From NCBI RefSeq assembly GCF_002332425.1, contig NZ_NRGS01000022.1:148187-212186 (forward strand): a stretch of DNA of 64,000 bases. Reading direction: 5' to 3'. The position numbers and the translations under genes are program-made. Positions within the stretch are counted from its first letter, which is position 1; each line of letters begins with the position of its first letter. Positions 25,840 through 36,801 of the stretch are shown piece by piece. This DNA comes from Brachybacterium alimentarium. GTDB taxonomy: Bacteria; Actinomycetota; Actinomycetes; Actinomycetales; Dermabacteraceae. Under the pieces are notes generated by a model. That model searched no databases. It worked only from the letters and a program-made list of their open reading frames with translations, and was not told the origin of the DNA.

Positions 25840-26145
25840 ACGCCGGACACCCTGGGGGCCGCCGAGGTCCTGTCGGTCGTGCGGTGACCCGCTGGTGACC
25901 GGTGGCGTCCTGGCGGCCTCCCGGTTCACGCCGGGCCCCGACGACGCCCGCGAGTGTCGTGCGCGGCGGCATGGTCCGCTCGTGCATGAGCGGCGTGACC
26001 GGGTAATCTCACCCCGGCCCAGGATCGGAGTGCGTGAGGATCCCGTGTGGCATACCATTGCGCAGGCACAGGATGGCCAGTGGGCCCCAGCGGTCCCGTC
26101 CATCCTGCCGCCTGTCTACAGTCCCATCCCGTGAGGAGCCTTTTC
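25840..26145. other. Intergenic region between aceE and the DUF3052 gene
   Basis: I found no credible gene here; the open frames are arginine/serine-rich antisense-type noise. TAATCT inside GGGTAATCTCACC (near 26005) and TACCAT inside GGCATACCATTG (near 26055) are possible -10 elements for the downstream gene. GAGGAG at 26133-26138 is that gene's ribosome-binding site. Confidence 0.5.
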
Positions 26146-26565
26146 TTGTCACCGTCGGCCGACGCCACTTCGCCCAGCTCTCCTGCAGAGACGCTGGCCT
26201 TCACCGAGGGCCAGATAGTCCAGGAGTTCGGCTATGACGACGATGTCGATCTCGACCTCCGCGACGCCATCGAGGACATCCTCGGCGAGGATCTCGAGGA
26301 TGAGGACTGCCAGGAGATCGTCGATGGCGTGATCATGTGGTGGCGCGAGGGCGATGGGGATCTGACCGACGCCATGGTCGACACGCTCACCACCCTCGCC
26401 CCCGGTGCGCCGGTGTGGGTGCTGACGCCGAAGGCCGGTCGCGACGGCCATGTCGCGCCCGCCGACATCCAGGAGAGCGCCGGCATCGCCGGTCTGCGTG
26501 TCATGAGCACCGTCACCCTGGCGGCGGATTGGACGGGCACCCGCCTGGCCAGCCGCACCAACTGA
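26146..26565 (+). CDS. DUF3052 family protein
   Basis: A 139-residue actinobacterial protein with the DUF3052 blocks GQIVQEFGYDDDVDLDLRDA (about 25-44) and DGVIMWWREGDGDLTDAMVD. It is very acidic in the middle. Function is unknown; no catalytic residues are obvious. TTG at 26146 is chosen because GAGGAG lies 7 nt upstream and the reading then matches the family's short variable N-terminus. Upstream readings lack similarity. Confidence 0.87.
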   Translation: MSPSADATSPSSPAETLAFTEGQIVQEFGYDDDVDLDLRDAIEDILGEDLEDEDCQEIVDGVIMWWREGDGDLTDAMVDTLTTLAPGAPVWVLTPKAGRDGHVAPADIQESAGIAGLRVMSTVTLAADWTGTRLASRTN

Positions 26566-26581
26566 TCGTCTCCACGTTCGC

Positions 26582-26627
26582 CACCCCGTGCGCGGGGTGA
26601 ACAGCACCCCGTATGTGGGGTGAACAG
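26582..26627. repeat. Two tandem 23-bp hairpin repeats
   Basis: CACCCCGTGCGCGGGGTG and CACCCCGTATGTGGGGTG, each followed by AACAG, form two direct 23-bp units (26582-26604, 26605-26627). Each unit is itself a palindrome with varied centre. They lie between the DUF3052 gene and tRNA-Val and may be tandem operators or a double hairpin. Confidence 0.85.
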
Positions 26628-26680
26628 GATCGTTCGCGCGCGCCCGCTCGCGCGCGGGGTCACGGGGCACCGCCCCGCCC

Positions 26681-26754
26681 GGGTCGTTAGCTCAGTTGGT
26701 CAGAGCGCCTGGTTTACACCCAGGAGGTCGGGGGTTCGAGCCCCTCACGACCCA
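26681..26754 (+). tRNA. tRNA-Val (UAC)
   Basis: A 74-nt cloverleaf to the discriminator base. The acceptor stem is GGGTCGT/ACGACCC and the anticodon stem-loop is CCTGG-TTTACAC-CCAGG, giving TAC. The following bases are CCG, so the 3' CCA is not encoded. Confidence 0.95.
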
Positions 26755-26887
26755 CCGCAGGCTCCATCGCGCGTGGCCGCGCGCAATGTCGAGCGCAACG
26801 CACGCGCCGTCGGCCGCGTCGGCCGTCGCTCGCATCGAGGACCCGCGTCGGTCTGCAGGCGCCCACCGGGCCCCGGTTGCCTCGGCA

Positions 26888-26905
26888 GGGCCGTCGACTC
26901 GGCCC
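26888..26905. terminator. Hairpin between tRNA-Val and the minus-strand small membrane gene
   Basis: GGGCCG-TCGACT-CGGCCC lies 11 nt beyond the stop of the minus-strand gene and is followed by GTTTC on the plus strand. It is a weak terminator candidate in either direction. Confidence 0.35.
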
Positions 26906-26915
26906 GTTTCAGCAG

Positions 26916-29063
<2,148 letters not shown>

Positions 29064-29067
<4 letters not shown>

Positions 29068-29933
29068 CGAGCACGCACGGCACCCCGGCCCGGACCCTCG
29101 GGACCGTCGTCGAGGTCCTCGAGGAGACCTATCCGCTCTCCTGGGCGGAGGACTGGGACCGCGTCGGCCTGGTGCTCGGCGAGCGGTCCGCGCCGGTCTC
29201 GACGGTGCTGCTCGCCGTGGATCCGACGGTCGCGGTGGCCGGCGAGGCGATCGAGCGGGGCGCTGAGCTGCTCATCACCCATCATCCGCTGCTGCTGCGC
29301 GGGGCGAGCTTCCTCCCGGCGGACGACGGGAAGGGTGCCGTCGTCACGAGCCTCCTGCGGGCCGGGACGGGCCTGTGGTGCGGTCACACGAACGTCGACC
29401 GCTCCACCCGAGGCACGGTCGGTGCGTGGATCGACGCGCTCGACCTGCAGGAGCCGCGACCCCTCGTGTCCGGCCGACGCGACACCGACCAGAGCGGTGC
29501 GCACGGCTCGCAGCTCTTCGGCCTCGGCGCGGTCGGGGTCCTGCCGGCCGCCACCACCGTCGGGGAGCTCACCGCCGCCGTCGCCGACATCGTGCCGGAG
29601 ACCGCCCGCGGGATCCTGCACACCGGGGAGGCGGACCGTGCCGTGCGCACGATCGCCGTGTGCCCGGGGGCTGGGGATTCCTTCCTCGACCAGGCCGCTG
29701 CCGCGGGGGTCGACGTCTACCTCACCTCGGATCTGCGACACCATCCGGCGCTCGAGCACGTCGAAGCGTCCGCGGACCCGGCGGCGGTGCCGGCCCTGAT
29801 CGACGTGCCGCATGCCGCGAGCGAGGCGCTGTGGCTCCCTCAGGCCCGGCAGCTCCTGCAGGAGGCGCTCCCCGGTCTCGAGGTGCTGGTCAGCGGGCAC
29901 ACCACGGATCCGTGGAGCGGTCGCGCCGGCTGA
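29064..29933 (+). CDS. Nif3-like / DUF34 dinuclear metal protein
   Basis: A 289-residue member of the Nif3/YbgI (GTP cyclohydrolase 1 type 2 homologue) family. Metal-binding motifs include LLITHHPLLLRGAS with paired His, CGHTNVDRS, and VYLTSDLRHHPALE; the last conserved block is VSGHTTDPWS. Family function is unsettled; metal insertion and repair roles have been proposed. It overlaps sufU by ATGA, which hints at a link with metal or Fe-S handling. Confidence 0.9.
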
Positions 29934-29965
29934 AGGACGGCCGCGGGGCGAGGGTCGTGGTGTCG

Positions 29966-30745
29966 TCAGGCGATCCGGTCGACGATCACCAGCCGGTCGC
30001 CGTCGAGCTCGACCTGCAGCGAGGTGCCGAGGGCGGCGCGCACCACGTCGACGACCTCGTCGGCCCCGGCAGGAGTGTGCGCGGACGCGAGCAGCGCGTG
30101 GGTGACCATGCCGCGATAGCGCTTGGCATCGTGGGAGATGACCTTGCGTCGCCCGTCGCGCTCCTGCACGGGGGACACCTCGAGCACGCGGACGCCCTCT
30201 CTGCTGCGCATCGCCATCATCGAGCGGTACGAGCCGGAGCGGTTGTCCACCACGACCGGGGAATCTCCTGCTGCCAGCTGGGCGTGCAGGGACGCGGCGA
30301 CCGGGGCCAGGCGGGGACGCCACCAGGTCGCGGTCCTGCCCAGCCGGGAGACCGTCGACCCCGCCGAGAGGCGGTACGCCGGGATCCTGTCCTGCCCGGC
30401 GTCGACGAGACCGAACAGCGCGCTCTGCACGAGCACCTGACGGTCCGGTGCGGACGGGATCGCCGCGTCCAGCTGGTCGTACAGCACCCCGGAGTAGACC
30501 GTGAGCGGGGCGGCGGCCGGTTCCTCCTCGAGCTGTGCCATCCGCTCGACGAGCTCGGGGGCGGAGGCCGGGACCCCGAGCTGGGCCGCGGCGTTCGTCC
30601 CGGCGGCCGTCCGCTGCGCCGCGCGCAGCATCGTGCGGCGATCCTCGGTGAGCTCCGGGAGGGCCAGCTCCGCGAGCTCCAGCGGGACGGCGTCCGCAGC
30701 CGTCGGGCGGGTCTTGGTCTCTGAGGGCGGCAGCAGGATCAGCAC
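29966..30745 (-). CDS. yaaA: YaaA / UPF0246 family peroxide-stress protein
   Basis: A 259-residue YaaA-family protein. It starts LILLPPSETKT and has YSGVLYDQLDAA, FGLVDAGQDRIPAYRLSAG, and SHDAKRYRGMVTHAL. E. coli YaaA lowers free iron under peroxide stress and binds DNA; the same role here is inferred. GTG at 30745 is chosen because the family begins at this residue. It is convergent with the Nif3-like gene. Confidence 0.9.
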   Translation of the reverse strand: MLILLPPSETKTRPTAADAVPLELAELALPELTEDRRTMLRAAQRTAAGTNAAAQLGVPASAPELVERMAQLEEEPAAAPLTVYSGVLYDQLDAAIPSAPDRQVLVQSALFGLVDAGQDRIPAYRLSAGSTVSRLGRTATWWRPRLAPVAASLHAQLAAGDSPVVVDNRSGSYRSMMAMRSREGVRVLEVSPVQERDGRRKVISHDAKRYRGMVTHALLASAHTPAGADEVVDVVRAALGTSLQVELDGDRLVIVDRIA

Positions 30746-30869
30746 CCCTCCATTCTCCGCTCCGCACGGCGCCGAGGACGGCCCGGCACGACGCACCGCG
30801 GAGAGACGTTCCGCACGTCACGGGGCACGACGCACGATGCGCAGCGGGGCCGTGGCTCCGGCATCGGCG

Positions 30870-30875
30870 TACACT
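30870..30875 (+). promoter_or_regulatory. -10 element of the RNase P RNA gene
   Basis: TACACT ends 7 nt before the first paired base of the RNA at 30883, as expected for a -10. No clear -35 is seen. Confidence 0.6.
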
Positions 30876-30882
30876 GCTCGCT

Positions 30883-31248
30883 GGACCAGTCGGCCGGGCA
30901 GCCGCGTCCTCGGGGCTCACGCTCCGGGGCCGAGGAAAGTCCGGGCTCCATCCGGCACGGTGGTGGGTAACGCCCACCCGGAGCGATCCGCGGGACAGTG
31001 CCACAGAGAACAGACCGCCGTCCGCGCCCTGCGGGGCCGGACGGTAAGGGTGAAAGGGTGGTGTAAGAGACCACCGCGACCTCGGTGACGAGGTCGGCAC
31101 GGCAAACCCCACCGGGAGCAAGGCCAGACAGGGAACGTTCGAGGGCGCCGGCCCGAGTTTCCGGGTAGGCCGCTGGAGATCGTCGGCAACGGCGATCCGA
31201 GAGGGATGGCTGCCGATCACAGAACCCGGCTTACAGGCCGGCTGGTCC
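30883..31248 (+). ncRNA. rnpB: RNase P RNA (bacterial class A)
   Basis: The catalytic RNA that trims 5' leaders of tRNA precursors. Conserved blocks are GAGGAAAGTCCGGGCTCC near the 5' end, GGTAAGGGTGAAAGGGTG and GACAGGGAACG in the middle, and ACAGAACCCGGCTTACAGGC near the 3' end. The terminal helix pairs GGACCAG (30883-30889) with CTGGTCC (31242-31248), which sets the ends. The downstream 31249-31384 is very GC-rich with self-complementary runs but no T-tract. Confidence 0.97.
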
Positions 31249-31384
31249 GCCTACGTCCCGCCCCGGGCCTGCGCCTCATCGCGCGGGCCCGGGACGCGCG
31301 GCGTCGGCGCTCCGGGCCCCGTGGGCCCCGGCCCGGACGCAGCACTTGTCGCAGCCCTCCCGGGCTCACCCGCCCCGCCTCGGC

Positions 31385-32242
31385 TCACGCGCCGTGCTTC
31401 GTGCCCTTCGTGCTCTTCGTGTCGTGCGCGCGGTGCGTGTCCGGCTCGTCGCCGCTCGCCTCGGCCTTCTTCGCGAGCGCCTTCTGCTCCTTGCGAGCCA
31501 GGACCGCCGCGCCGATGATCCCGGCCTCGTTGCGCAGCTTCGCCGGCACGATCTCGGTCTTCAGATCCAACAGCGGGAGGAAGTTCTCGTGCTTCTTGGA
31601 GACGCCGCCGCCGACGATGATCCTCGTGGGCGAGAAGAGGAACTCGATGTGGGCGAAGTACTCCTGGAGGCGACCGGCCCAGGTCTCCCAGTCCAGGCCC
31701 TCCCTCTCCCGGATCGAGCTGGCCATGTACTTCTCGGCGTCGTCGTCGTGCAGGAGCACATGGCCCAGCTCCGAATTCGGCACCAGCTTCCCGTCCACGA
31801 ACATCGCGCTGCCCACACCGGTGCCGAGGGTGATCACGATGACCACGCCGGAGGAGTCGCGGCCTGCCCCGAACTCCATCTCGGCGATACCGGCGGCGTC
31901 CGCATCGTTGACCACGAACACGTCATGGCCGGTGCGCTCGGTCAGCAGGGAATCCACGTCGGTGCCGATCCACGACGCGTCGACGTTCGCTGCGGTGAGG
32001 GCGACGCCGTCCTGGATGACCGCGGGGAAGGTGACGCCCACGGGCATGCCGTCCGCGATGTCGAACGAGCCGATCAGCTCGGCGACGGTCTCGGCGACGG
32101 CCTCGGGTCGCGAGGGCTGAGGGGTCGCGAACCGCAGCCTGTCCGCGGTGAGCACGCCCTTCTTGAGATGCACGGGGGCACCCTTGATGCCGCTGCCGCC
32201 GATGTCGATCCCGAATGCTGTGCGGTGCTTCGCCTTGGCCAT
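31385..32242 (-). CDS. ppgK: Polyphosphate glucokinase (ROK family)
   Basis: A 285-residue kinase that phosphorylates glucose using inorganic polyphosphate (and usually ATP). Motifs are FGIDIGGSGIKGAPVHL (phosphate 1), VVNDADAAGIAEMEFGAG, ITLGTGVGSAMFVDG and LVPNSELGH. A C-terminal tail of Lys, Glu and His is of low complexity. ATG at 32242 has AGGAG 5 nt upstream; GTG at 32248 is possible. Confidence 0.93.
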   Translation of the reverse strand: MAKAKHRTAFGIDIGGSGIKGAPVHLKKGVLTADRLRFATPQPSRPEAVAETVAELIGSFDIADGMPVGVTFPAVIQDGVALTAANVDASWIGTDVDSLLTERTGHDVFVVNDADAAGIAEMEFGAGRDSSGVVIVITLGTGVGSAMFVDGKLVPNSELGHVLLHDDDAEKYMASSIREREGLDWETWAGRLQEYFAHIEFLFSPTRIIVGGGVSKKHENFLPLLDLKTEIVPAKLRNEAGIIGAAVLARKEQKALAKKAEASGDEPDTHRAHDTKSTKGTKHGA

Positions 32243-32417
32243 CGCCACTCCTGATCGTGGTGCGCCCGGCGGAGACCCGCAGGGCGGAGGGTCCGACGTC
32301 GGACCCCTTCAGTGCCGTCACGATACCGGGCACCGCGATCTCCCGGCACCGGGGTCCGCCGTCGGTTCCCGGCGCCGACGGCCGCTATCGGCCTCGGCGC
32401 CGGGCAGGGGCACAGGG

Positions 32418-33305
32418 TCAGACGACCGTGAGCAGCTCCGGACCGTCGTCGTGGATCACCATGGTGTGCTCGAACTGGGCGGTGTACCCACGGTCCTTGG
32501 TGACCACGGTCCAGCCGTCGTCCCACTGCTCCCACTCCTGCGAACCGATCGTCACCATGGGCTCGATCGTGAAGGTCATGTCCTTCTCGATGAGGTCGTC
32601 GAACAGGGGGGCGGAGTCGTAGTGGGGGATGACCAGACCGTTGTGGAAGCCCTCGGCGACGCCGTGACCGGTGTAGTCCCGCACAGACTGGTAGCCGTGG
32701 CGGGCGAGGAACTTCTCGACCACGCGGCCGATGACGTTCACCTCGCGGCCGGGCCTGGCGACCTTCACCCCGCGCATCATGGACTCGTGGGCGCGGTCGA
32801 TCAGCTGCTGGGCGCGCGGATCGATGTCGCCCACGGCGAACGTGGCATTGGTGTCGCCGTGCACGCCGTGGAGGAAGGCGGTGACATCGACGTTGAGGAT
32901 GTCACCGGCCTGCATCACGGTGGAATCCGGGATTCCGTGGCAGATGACCTCGTTCAGGCTCGTGCAGCAGGATTTCTCGAACCCGAGGTAGCCGAGCGTG
33001 GACGGGTAGGCCCCGTTCTGCACGAGCACGTCGTGCACCACCTCGTCGATGTGGTCCGTCGTCACTCCGGGTTCGGCGGCCTCACCGGCGGCCTGCAGCG
33101 CCAGAGCGGCGACGCGGCTCGCCTCCCGCACCCGCTCGATCACGTCAGGCGTCTGGACACGGGGACCGGAATCCGAGACCGCCTCGTCCTTGCCGACGTA
33201 CTCGGGGCGCTCGATGCGCGCGGGCACCGCGCGACGGGGGCCGATCGTGCCGGGAACCAAGGGCTCGCGGCCTTCTGGACGGATCCACACCTGCTCTACA
33301 GTCAT
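32418..33305 (-). CDS. map: Methionine aminopeptidase, type I
   Basis: A 295-residue metal enzyme that removes initiator methionine after deformylation. Ligand-containing blocks are NVDVTAFLHGVHGDTNATF (two Asp), DYTGHGVAEGFHN (His), FTIEPMVTIG (Glu) and YTAQFEHTMVI (Glu). An N-terminal extension of about 40 residues before the catalytic domain is typical of actinobacterial forms. ATG at 33305 is used. It is divergent from a small gene at 33343 across 37 bp. Confidence 0.94.
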   Translation of the reverse strand: MTVEQVWIRPEGREPLVPGTIGPRRAVPARIERPEYVGKDEAVSDSGPRVQTPDVIERVREASRVAALALQAAGEAAEPGVTTDHIDEVVHDVLVQNGAYPSTLGYLGFEKSCCTSLNEVICHGIPDSTVMQAGDILNVDVTAFLHGVHGDTNATFAVGDIDPRAQQLIDRAHESMMRGVKVARPGREVNVIGRVVEKFLARHGYQSVRDYTGHGVAEGFHNGLVIPHYDSAPLFDDLIEKDMTFTIEPMVTIGSQEWEQWDDGWTVVTKDRGYTAQFEHTMVIHDDGPELLTVV

Positions 33306-33342
33306 AGCCACCAGTCTCTCATCGACCCGGAAGGAGACCGAC

Positions 33343-33537
33343 GTGACCGAGGGCACGGAGTTCTATTACAACCTCAGCACCGGAGCGGTGGAGGAGGGCC
33401 GGCAGTCGCCGGTCACGGACCTGATGGGTCCGTACCCGACGAGGGAGGCGGCGCAGCGGGCGCTGTCGACCGCGAAGGCCCGGAACGAGGAATGGGAGCA
33501 GGACGACCAGGCCTGGGAGGGCGGGACCGACTCCTGA
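33343..33537 (+). CDS. Small SPOR-like protein next to map
   Basis: A 64-residue soluble protein: EFYYNLSTGAVEEGRQS, MGPYPTREAAQRALSTAKAR and EEWEQDDQAW. Similar small proteins annotated as SPOR-domain proteins occur next to map in many actinobacteria. GTG at 33343 has AAGGAG 7 nt upstream. Function is unknown; no export signal is present, so peptidoglycan binding, as in true SPOR proteins, is doubtful. Confidence 0.8.
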   Translation: MTEGTEFYYNLSTGAVEEGRQSPVTDLMGPYPTREAAQRALSTAKARNEEWEQDDQAWEGGTDS

Positions 33538-33562
33538 GAGCTCCGAACGGTCCCCATCGACA

Positions 33563-33592
33563 CCGACGACACGGCCGCGGCCGTGTCGTCGG
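33563..33592. terminator. Bidirectional terminator between the SPOR-like gene and panB
   Basis: A perfect 30-bp palindrome (14-bp arms starting CCGACGACACGGCC) between two convergent genes. There is no T-tract. Confidence 0.7.
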
Positions 33593-33618
33593 CGTGCGGG
33601 CCCGCAGGGCGCAGCGCC

Positions 33619-34446
33619 TCAGTCGAAGGAGTGCTCGGGTCCCGGGTAGGAGCGCTCGGCGACCTCGACCCGGTACTGCTCGGCCGCGTGCGTGAGGTCT
33701 CGTCGGAGATCCGCGAAGGCCTTGACGAACTTGCCGTGGAAGTCCGAGAGACCAGCCATGTCCTGCCACACCAGCACCTGGCCGTCACAGGCCGGGCCGG
33801 CACCGATGCCGATCGTCGGGATCTGCAGCACCTCGGTGATGCGTGCGGCGACCTGCGCGGGCACCAGCTCGAGCACCACGGCGGAGGCGCCGGCCTCCTG
33901 GATCGCCAGCGCATCCTCGGCGAGCTGATCGGCGCCCGCGGCGTCGCGGCCCTGCACCCGGTGGCCCGACAGCGCGTTGACGGACTGCGGGGTGAAGCCG
34001 AGGTGCCCCATGACGGGAATGCCGGCGTCGACCAGGGCTTTCACCTGCGGTGCGATCGCCCTCCCGCCCTCGAGCTTCACCATCTCGGCTCCCGCGCGGA
34101 TCAGCTCGACCCCGTGGCGCAGGGCGTCGGTGGACCCGGTCTCGTAGGTGCCGAAGGCGAGATCCGCGACCAGCAGCGGGCGGTGCACGCTGCGCGCTAC
34201 CGCCGCGGTGAAGGTGAGCATGTCCTGATGCGTGGTGGCCGTCGTCGAGGAATGGCCGAGGACCGTCGTGCCCACCGAGTCGCCGACCAGCAGCACGTCG
34301 ATCCCGGCGGCCTCGAACGCCTGCGCCGAGAACTGGTCGTACGCGGTGAGCATCGAGAACGGCCGTCCGCGATCCTTGGCGTCGTGCAGATGACGGATCC
34401 GGACCTTGGCGGGGCCGACGGATCCGGTTCCGGAGGGGGTGCTCAC
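33619..34446 (-). CDS. panB: 3-methyl-2-oxobutanoate hydroxymethyltransferase
   Basis: A 275-residue enzyme of pantothenate synthesis that makes ketopantoate from alpha-ketoisovalerate and methylene-THF. Family blocks are SMLTAYDQFSAQAFEAAGID, LLVGDSVGTTVLGHSST, VKLEGG and MGHLGFTPQSVNALSGHRVQ. GTG at 34446 has AGGAG 6 nt upstream. A possible -10, TAGGCT, lies at 34546-34541. Confidence 0.94.
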   Translation of the reverse strand: MSTPSGTGSVGPAKVRIRHLHDAKDRGRPFSMLTAYDQFSAQAFEAAGIDVLLVGDSVGTTVLGHSSTTATTHQDMLTFTAAVARSVHRPLLVADLAFGTYETGSTDALRHGVELIRAGAEMVKLEGGRAIAPQVKALVDAGIPVMGHLGFTPQSVNALSGHRVQGRDAAGADQLAEDALAIQEAGASAVVLELVPAQVAARITEVLQIPTIGIGAGPACDGQVLVWQDMAGLSDFHGKFVKAFADLRRDLTHAAEQYRVEVAERSYPGPEHSFD

Positions 34447-34625
34447 GATGTGCTCCTGGACGGGAGGGGAGAAGGGCGGACGCACTGACGCGACCCGCGC
34501 CGGCTCGAAGGCCGCTCGGGTGCGCGATGCGTGCGGACACAGCCTATCCGTGCACGCGCCCCACGGTGGAGGTGGCCGGGGGCCGATCCTCAGGGCTGAC
34601 CCCACGGGGGCGGGGAGTTCTCCCC

Positions 34626-34646
34626 ATGGCGCTGTCGGAGCGCCAT
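34626..34646. promoter_or_regulatory. Inverted repeat upstream of a lipoprotein gene
   Basis: ATGGCGCT-GTCGG-AGCGCCAT (8-5-8) is followed by GCGTCATTCTTCTTCTC. It is 57 bp upstream of the lipoprotein start and could be an operator or an early terminator/attenuator. Confidence 0.4.
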
Positions 34647-34702
34647 GCGTCATTCTTCTTCTCGTCAGCGCTCCGGCTGACCACATCAGGGAGGACAGGA
34701 TC

Positions 34703-35323
34703 TTGACTTCGATCATGCGCAGGACGGTTCGGGGAGCGGCGGCAGGCCTGGGGGCCCTCGCGGTGGTCGCGGGAGCCGCGGCATGCGGCGGGCTCACCGG
34801 CGGCGACGACGAGAAGGCCGACGGCGACGACACGGCTGTCGGGGAGGAGCAGCCCGCGGAGGGCGAGGACGCTTCGGAGGAGAAGGTCGCCGAGGAGGGC
34901 GAAGAGGCCGCGGACGAGGGCCAGGATGCGGTCGAGTCCGAGCAGGACAGCTCCGGGGAGGACGAGGAGGAGGACGGCGCTGCCGCCGGCGGTGAGGTAA
35001 GCGATGCGGATCTGGACGCCTCGAAGCAGCAGGTGCTCGCGTTCTTCGAGGCTCTCGGCGAGAAGGATGGGGAGGCCGCCTGCGGGTTCGTCCTCGATCC
35101 GACCACCGGTGAACCGGCAGCCGGCGCTGTCCTCACGGCGTGCGCGGACACGATGGACTCCAGCGGCATGATGGACATGTTCACGCCGGAGATGGTGGCC
35201 GTGATCACCGAGGACGCCCTGGAGGCCAGTGACAACGGCGACGGGACCATCAAGATCTCCGCGCAGGGTGCGGACTTCGACATGCACAAGGCCGACGACG
35301 GCAAGTGGTACATCGCGCAGTGA
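34703..35323 (+). CDS. Lipoprotein with acidic linker, function unknown
   Basis: A 206-residue exported protein. The signal peptide (RRTVRGAAAGLGALAVVAGA) ends in a lipobox with Cys28 (AGAAAC). Residues 34-100 are almost wholly Asp, Glu, Gly, Ala and Ser, a likely flexible cell-wall linker. The C-terminal domain (about 105-206) is a compact alpha+beta fold with two cysteines (GEAACGFVLDP and LTACADTMDS) and ends ADDGKWYIAQ, as in DUF4878-like NTF2-type domains. TTG at 34703 is preferred because GGAGG is 8 nt upstream; ATG at 34715 is the alternative. Confidence 0.78.
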   Translation: MTSIMRRTVRGAAAGLGALAVVAGAAACGGLTGGDDEKADGDDTAVGEEQPAEGEDASEEKVAEEGEEAADEGQDAVESEQDSSGEDEEEDGAAAGGEVSDADLDASKQQVLAFFEALGEKDGEAACGFVLDPTTGEPAAGAVLTACADTMDSSGMMDMFTPEMVAVITEDALEASDNGDGTIKISAQGADFDMHKADDGKWYIAQ

Positions 35324-35356
35324 CCCTCCGGCCGATCAGGCTGATCGGCTGCTGCT

Positions 35357-35402
35357 GGACGGACGGGCGGCCCCACGGCGACGTGGGGCCGCCCGTCCGT
35401 CC
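35357..35402 (+). terminator. Terminator after the lipoprotein gene
   Basis: Perfect 20-bp arms (35357-35376 and 35383-35402, starting GGACGGACGGGCGGCC) with a 6-nt loop, 33 nt past the stop. Confidence 0.82.
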
Positions 35403-35460
35403 GTCCGCCCCTTGCGTCGGAGGAGCGGCGGCCACGGGTCCCGTGTTGCACACTGGGCGC

Positions 35461-36798
35461 ATGGAACATCTCCACGACGACGTCATCCGCACGGTCTCCG
35501 ATAGCGATGTGCGATTCATCCGTCTGTGGTTCTGCGATATCGCGGGCACCCTGAAGTCCATCGCGATCTCCCCCTCGGACCTCGAGACCGCCTTCACCGA
35601 GGGCATCGGGATCGACGGCTCCACCATCGAGGGACTCACCCGCAGCTACGAATCGGACATGATCCTGCGCCCTGATCCGGGCACCTTCGAACTGCTGGCC
35701 TGGCGCGGCGACACCAATGCGACCGGCCGCATGATGTGCGACGTGCTGACCCCGGACGGCGAACCGGCCGCCTCCGATCCGCGCCGAGTGCTGAGGGACG
35801 CCCTCGCCCGCGCGGAGGAGAAGGGCCTGGAGTTCTACGCCCATCCCGAGATCGAGTTCTATCTCTTCGACGCGCCGTACCGGCGCGGGGAGCAGCTGAG
35901 CCCGATCGACAGCGCCGGATACTTCGACCACGTCCACCGTGGTCAGGGCCAGGACTTCCGACGGGCCGCGATCGAGCATCTCGAGGCGATGAACATCCAG
36001 GTCGAGTTCTCCCACCACGAGAACGGACCCGGCCAGAACGAGATCGACCTGCGCTACGCCGACGCGCTCACCACCGCGGACAACATCATCACCCTGCGCA
36101 CCGTGGTCAAGGAGGTCGCCCTGTCGATGGGGCAGGTGGCGACCTTCATGCCCAAGCCGATGATCGAGCACCCGGGCTCCGGCATGCACACCCACCTGTC
36201 GATGTTCCAGGGCGGCAAGAACGCCTTCCACGAGCCGGGTGCGGAGTACGGGCTCTCGCGCACAGGGAGGCAGTTCATCGCCGGGCTGCTGCGCCACGCT
36301 CCCGAATACAGCGCCGTCACCAATCAGTGGGTGAACTCCTACAAGCGCCTGTGGGGCGCGCAGGAGGCGCCGAGCTACATCTGCTGGGGGCACAACAACC
36401 GCTCCGCCCTGGTGCGCGTGCCGTTCCACAAGCCCACCAAGGGGACCAGCTCCCGCGTCGAGTTCCGCGGACTGGATTCGGCGGCGAACCCGTACCTCGC
36501 CTTCGCGGCGCTGCTGGCCGCCGGCCTGGCCGGGATCGAAGGGGAGTACGAGCTGCCCGAGGGAGCGGAGGACGCGGTGTGGGACCTCTCCGAGCGCGAA
36601 CGCCGGGCGATGGGCATCGAGCCCCTGCCCACGGACCTCTTCCGCGCGCTGGAGAGCTTCGAGAGCTCCGAGCTGATGGCCCGCACCCTGGGGGAGCAGG
36701 TCTTCGAGTTCTTCCTGCGTGACAAGAAGCAGGAGTGGGAGCGCTATCGCGAGCAGGTGACCGATCACGAGCTCGACTCGACCTTCAGCAGGGTCTGA
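35461..36798 (+). CDS. glnA2: Glutamine synthetase, GlnA2-type (non-adenylylated)
   Basis: A 445-residue type I glutamine synthetase. Active-site blocks are FYAHPEIEFYLFD, MPKPMIEHPGSGMHTHLS, NQWVNSYKRL and [19 protein letters not shown]. At the position where the adenylylation loop of GlnA1 reads LYELPPEE, this protein reads VWDLSERERR, lacking that tyrosine context. It directly precedes glnE, the conserved actinobacterial arrangement. ATG at 35461 fits the family start (EHLHDDVIRTVSDSDVRFIR). Glutamine synthesis is possible, though some GlnA2-like paralogues have other amine substrates. Confidence 0.9.
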   Translation: MEHLHDDVIRTVSDSDVRFIRLWFCDIAGTLKSIAISPSDLETAFTEGIGIDGSTIEGLTRSYESDMILRPDPGTFELLAWRGDTNATGRMMCDVLTPDGEPAASDPRRVLRDALARAEEKGLEFYAHPEIEFYLFDAPYRRGEQLSPIDSAGYFDHVHRGQGQDFRRAAIEHLEAMNIQVEFSHHENGPGQNEIDLRYADALTTADNIITLRTVVKEVALSMGQVATFMPKPMIEHPGSGMHTHLSMFQGGKNAFHEPGAEYGLSRTGRQFIAGLLRHAPEYSAVTNQWVNSYKRLWGAQEAPSYICWGHNNRSALVRVPFHKPTKGTSSRVEFRGLDSAANPYLAFAALLAAGLAGIEGEYELPEGAEDAVWDLSERERRAMGIEPLPTDLFRALESFESSELMARTLGEQVFEFFLRDKKQEWERYREQVTDHELDSTFSRV

Positions 36799-36801
36799 GC
36801 C

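Noticed and set aside
26582-26627. CRISPR-like repeat
   Set aside because: Only two units with no spacers; each unit is a plain hairpin.
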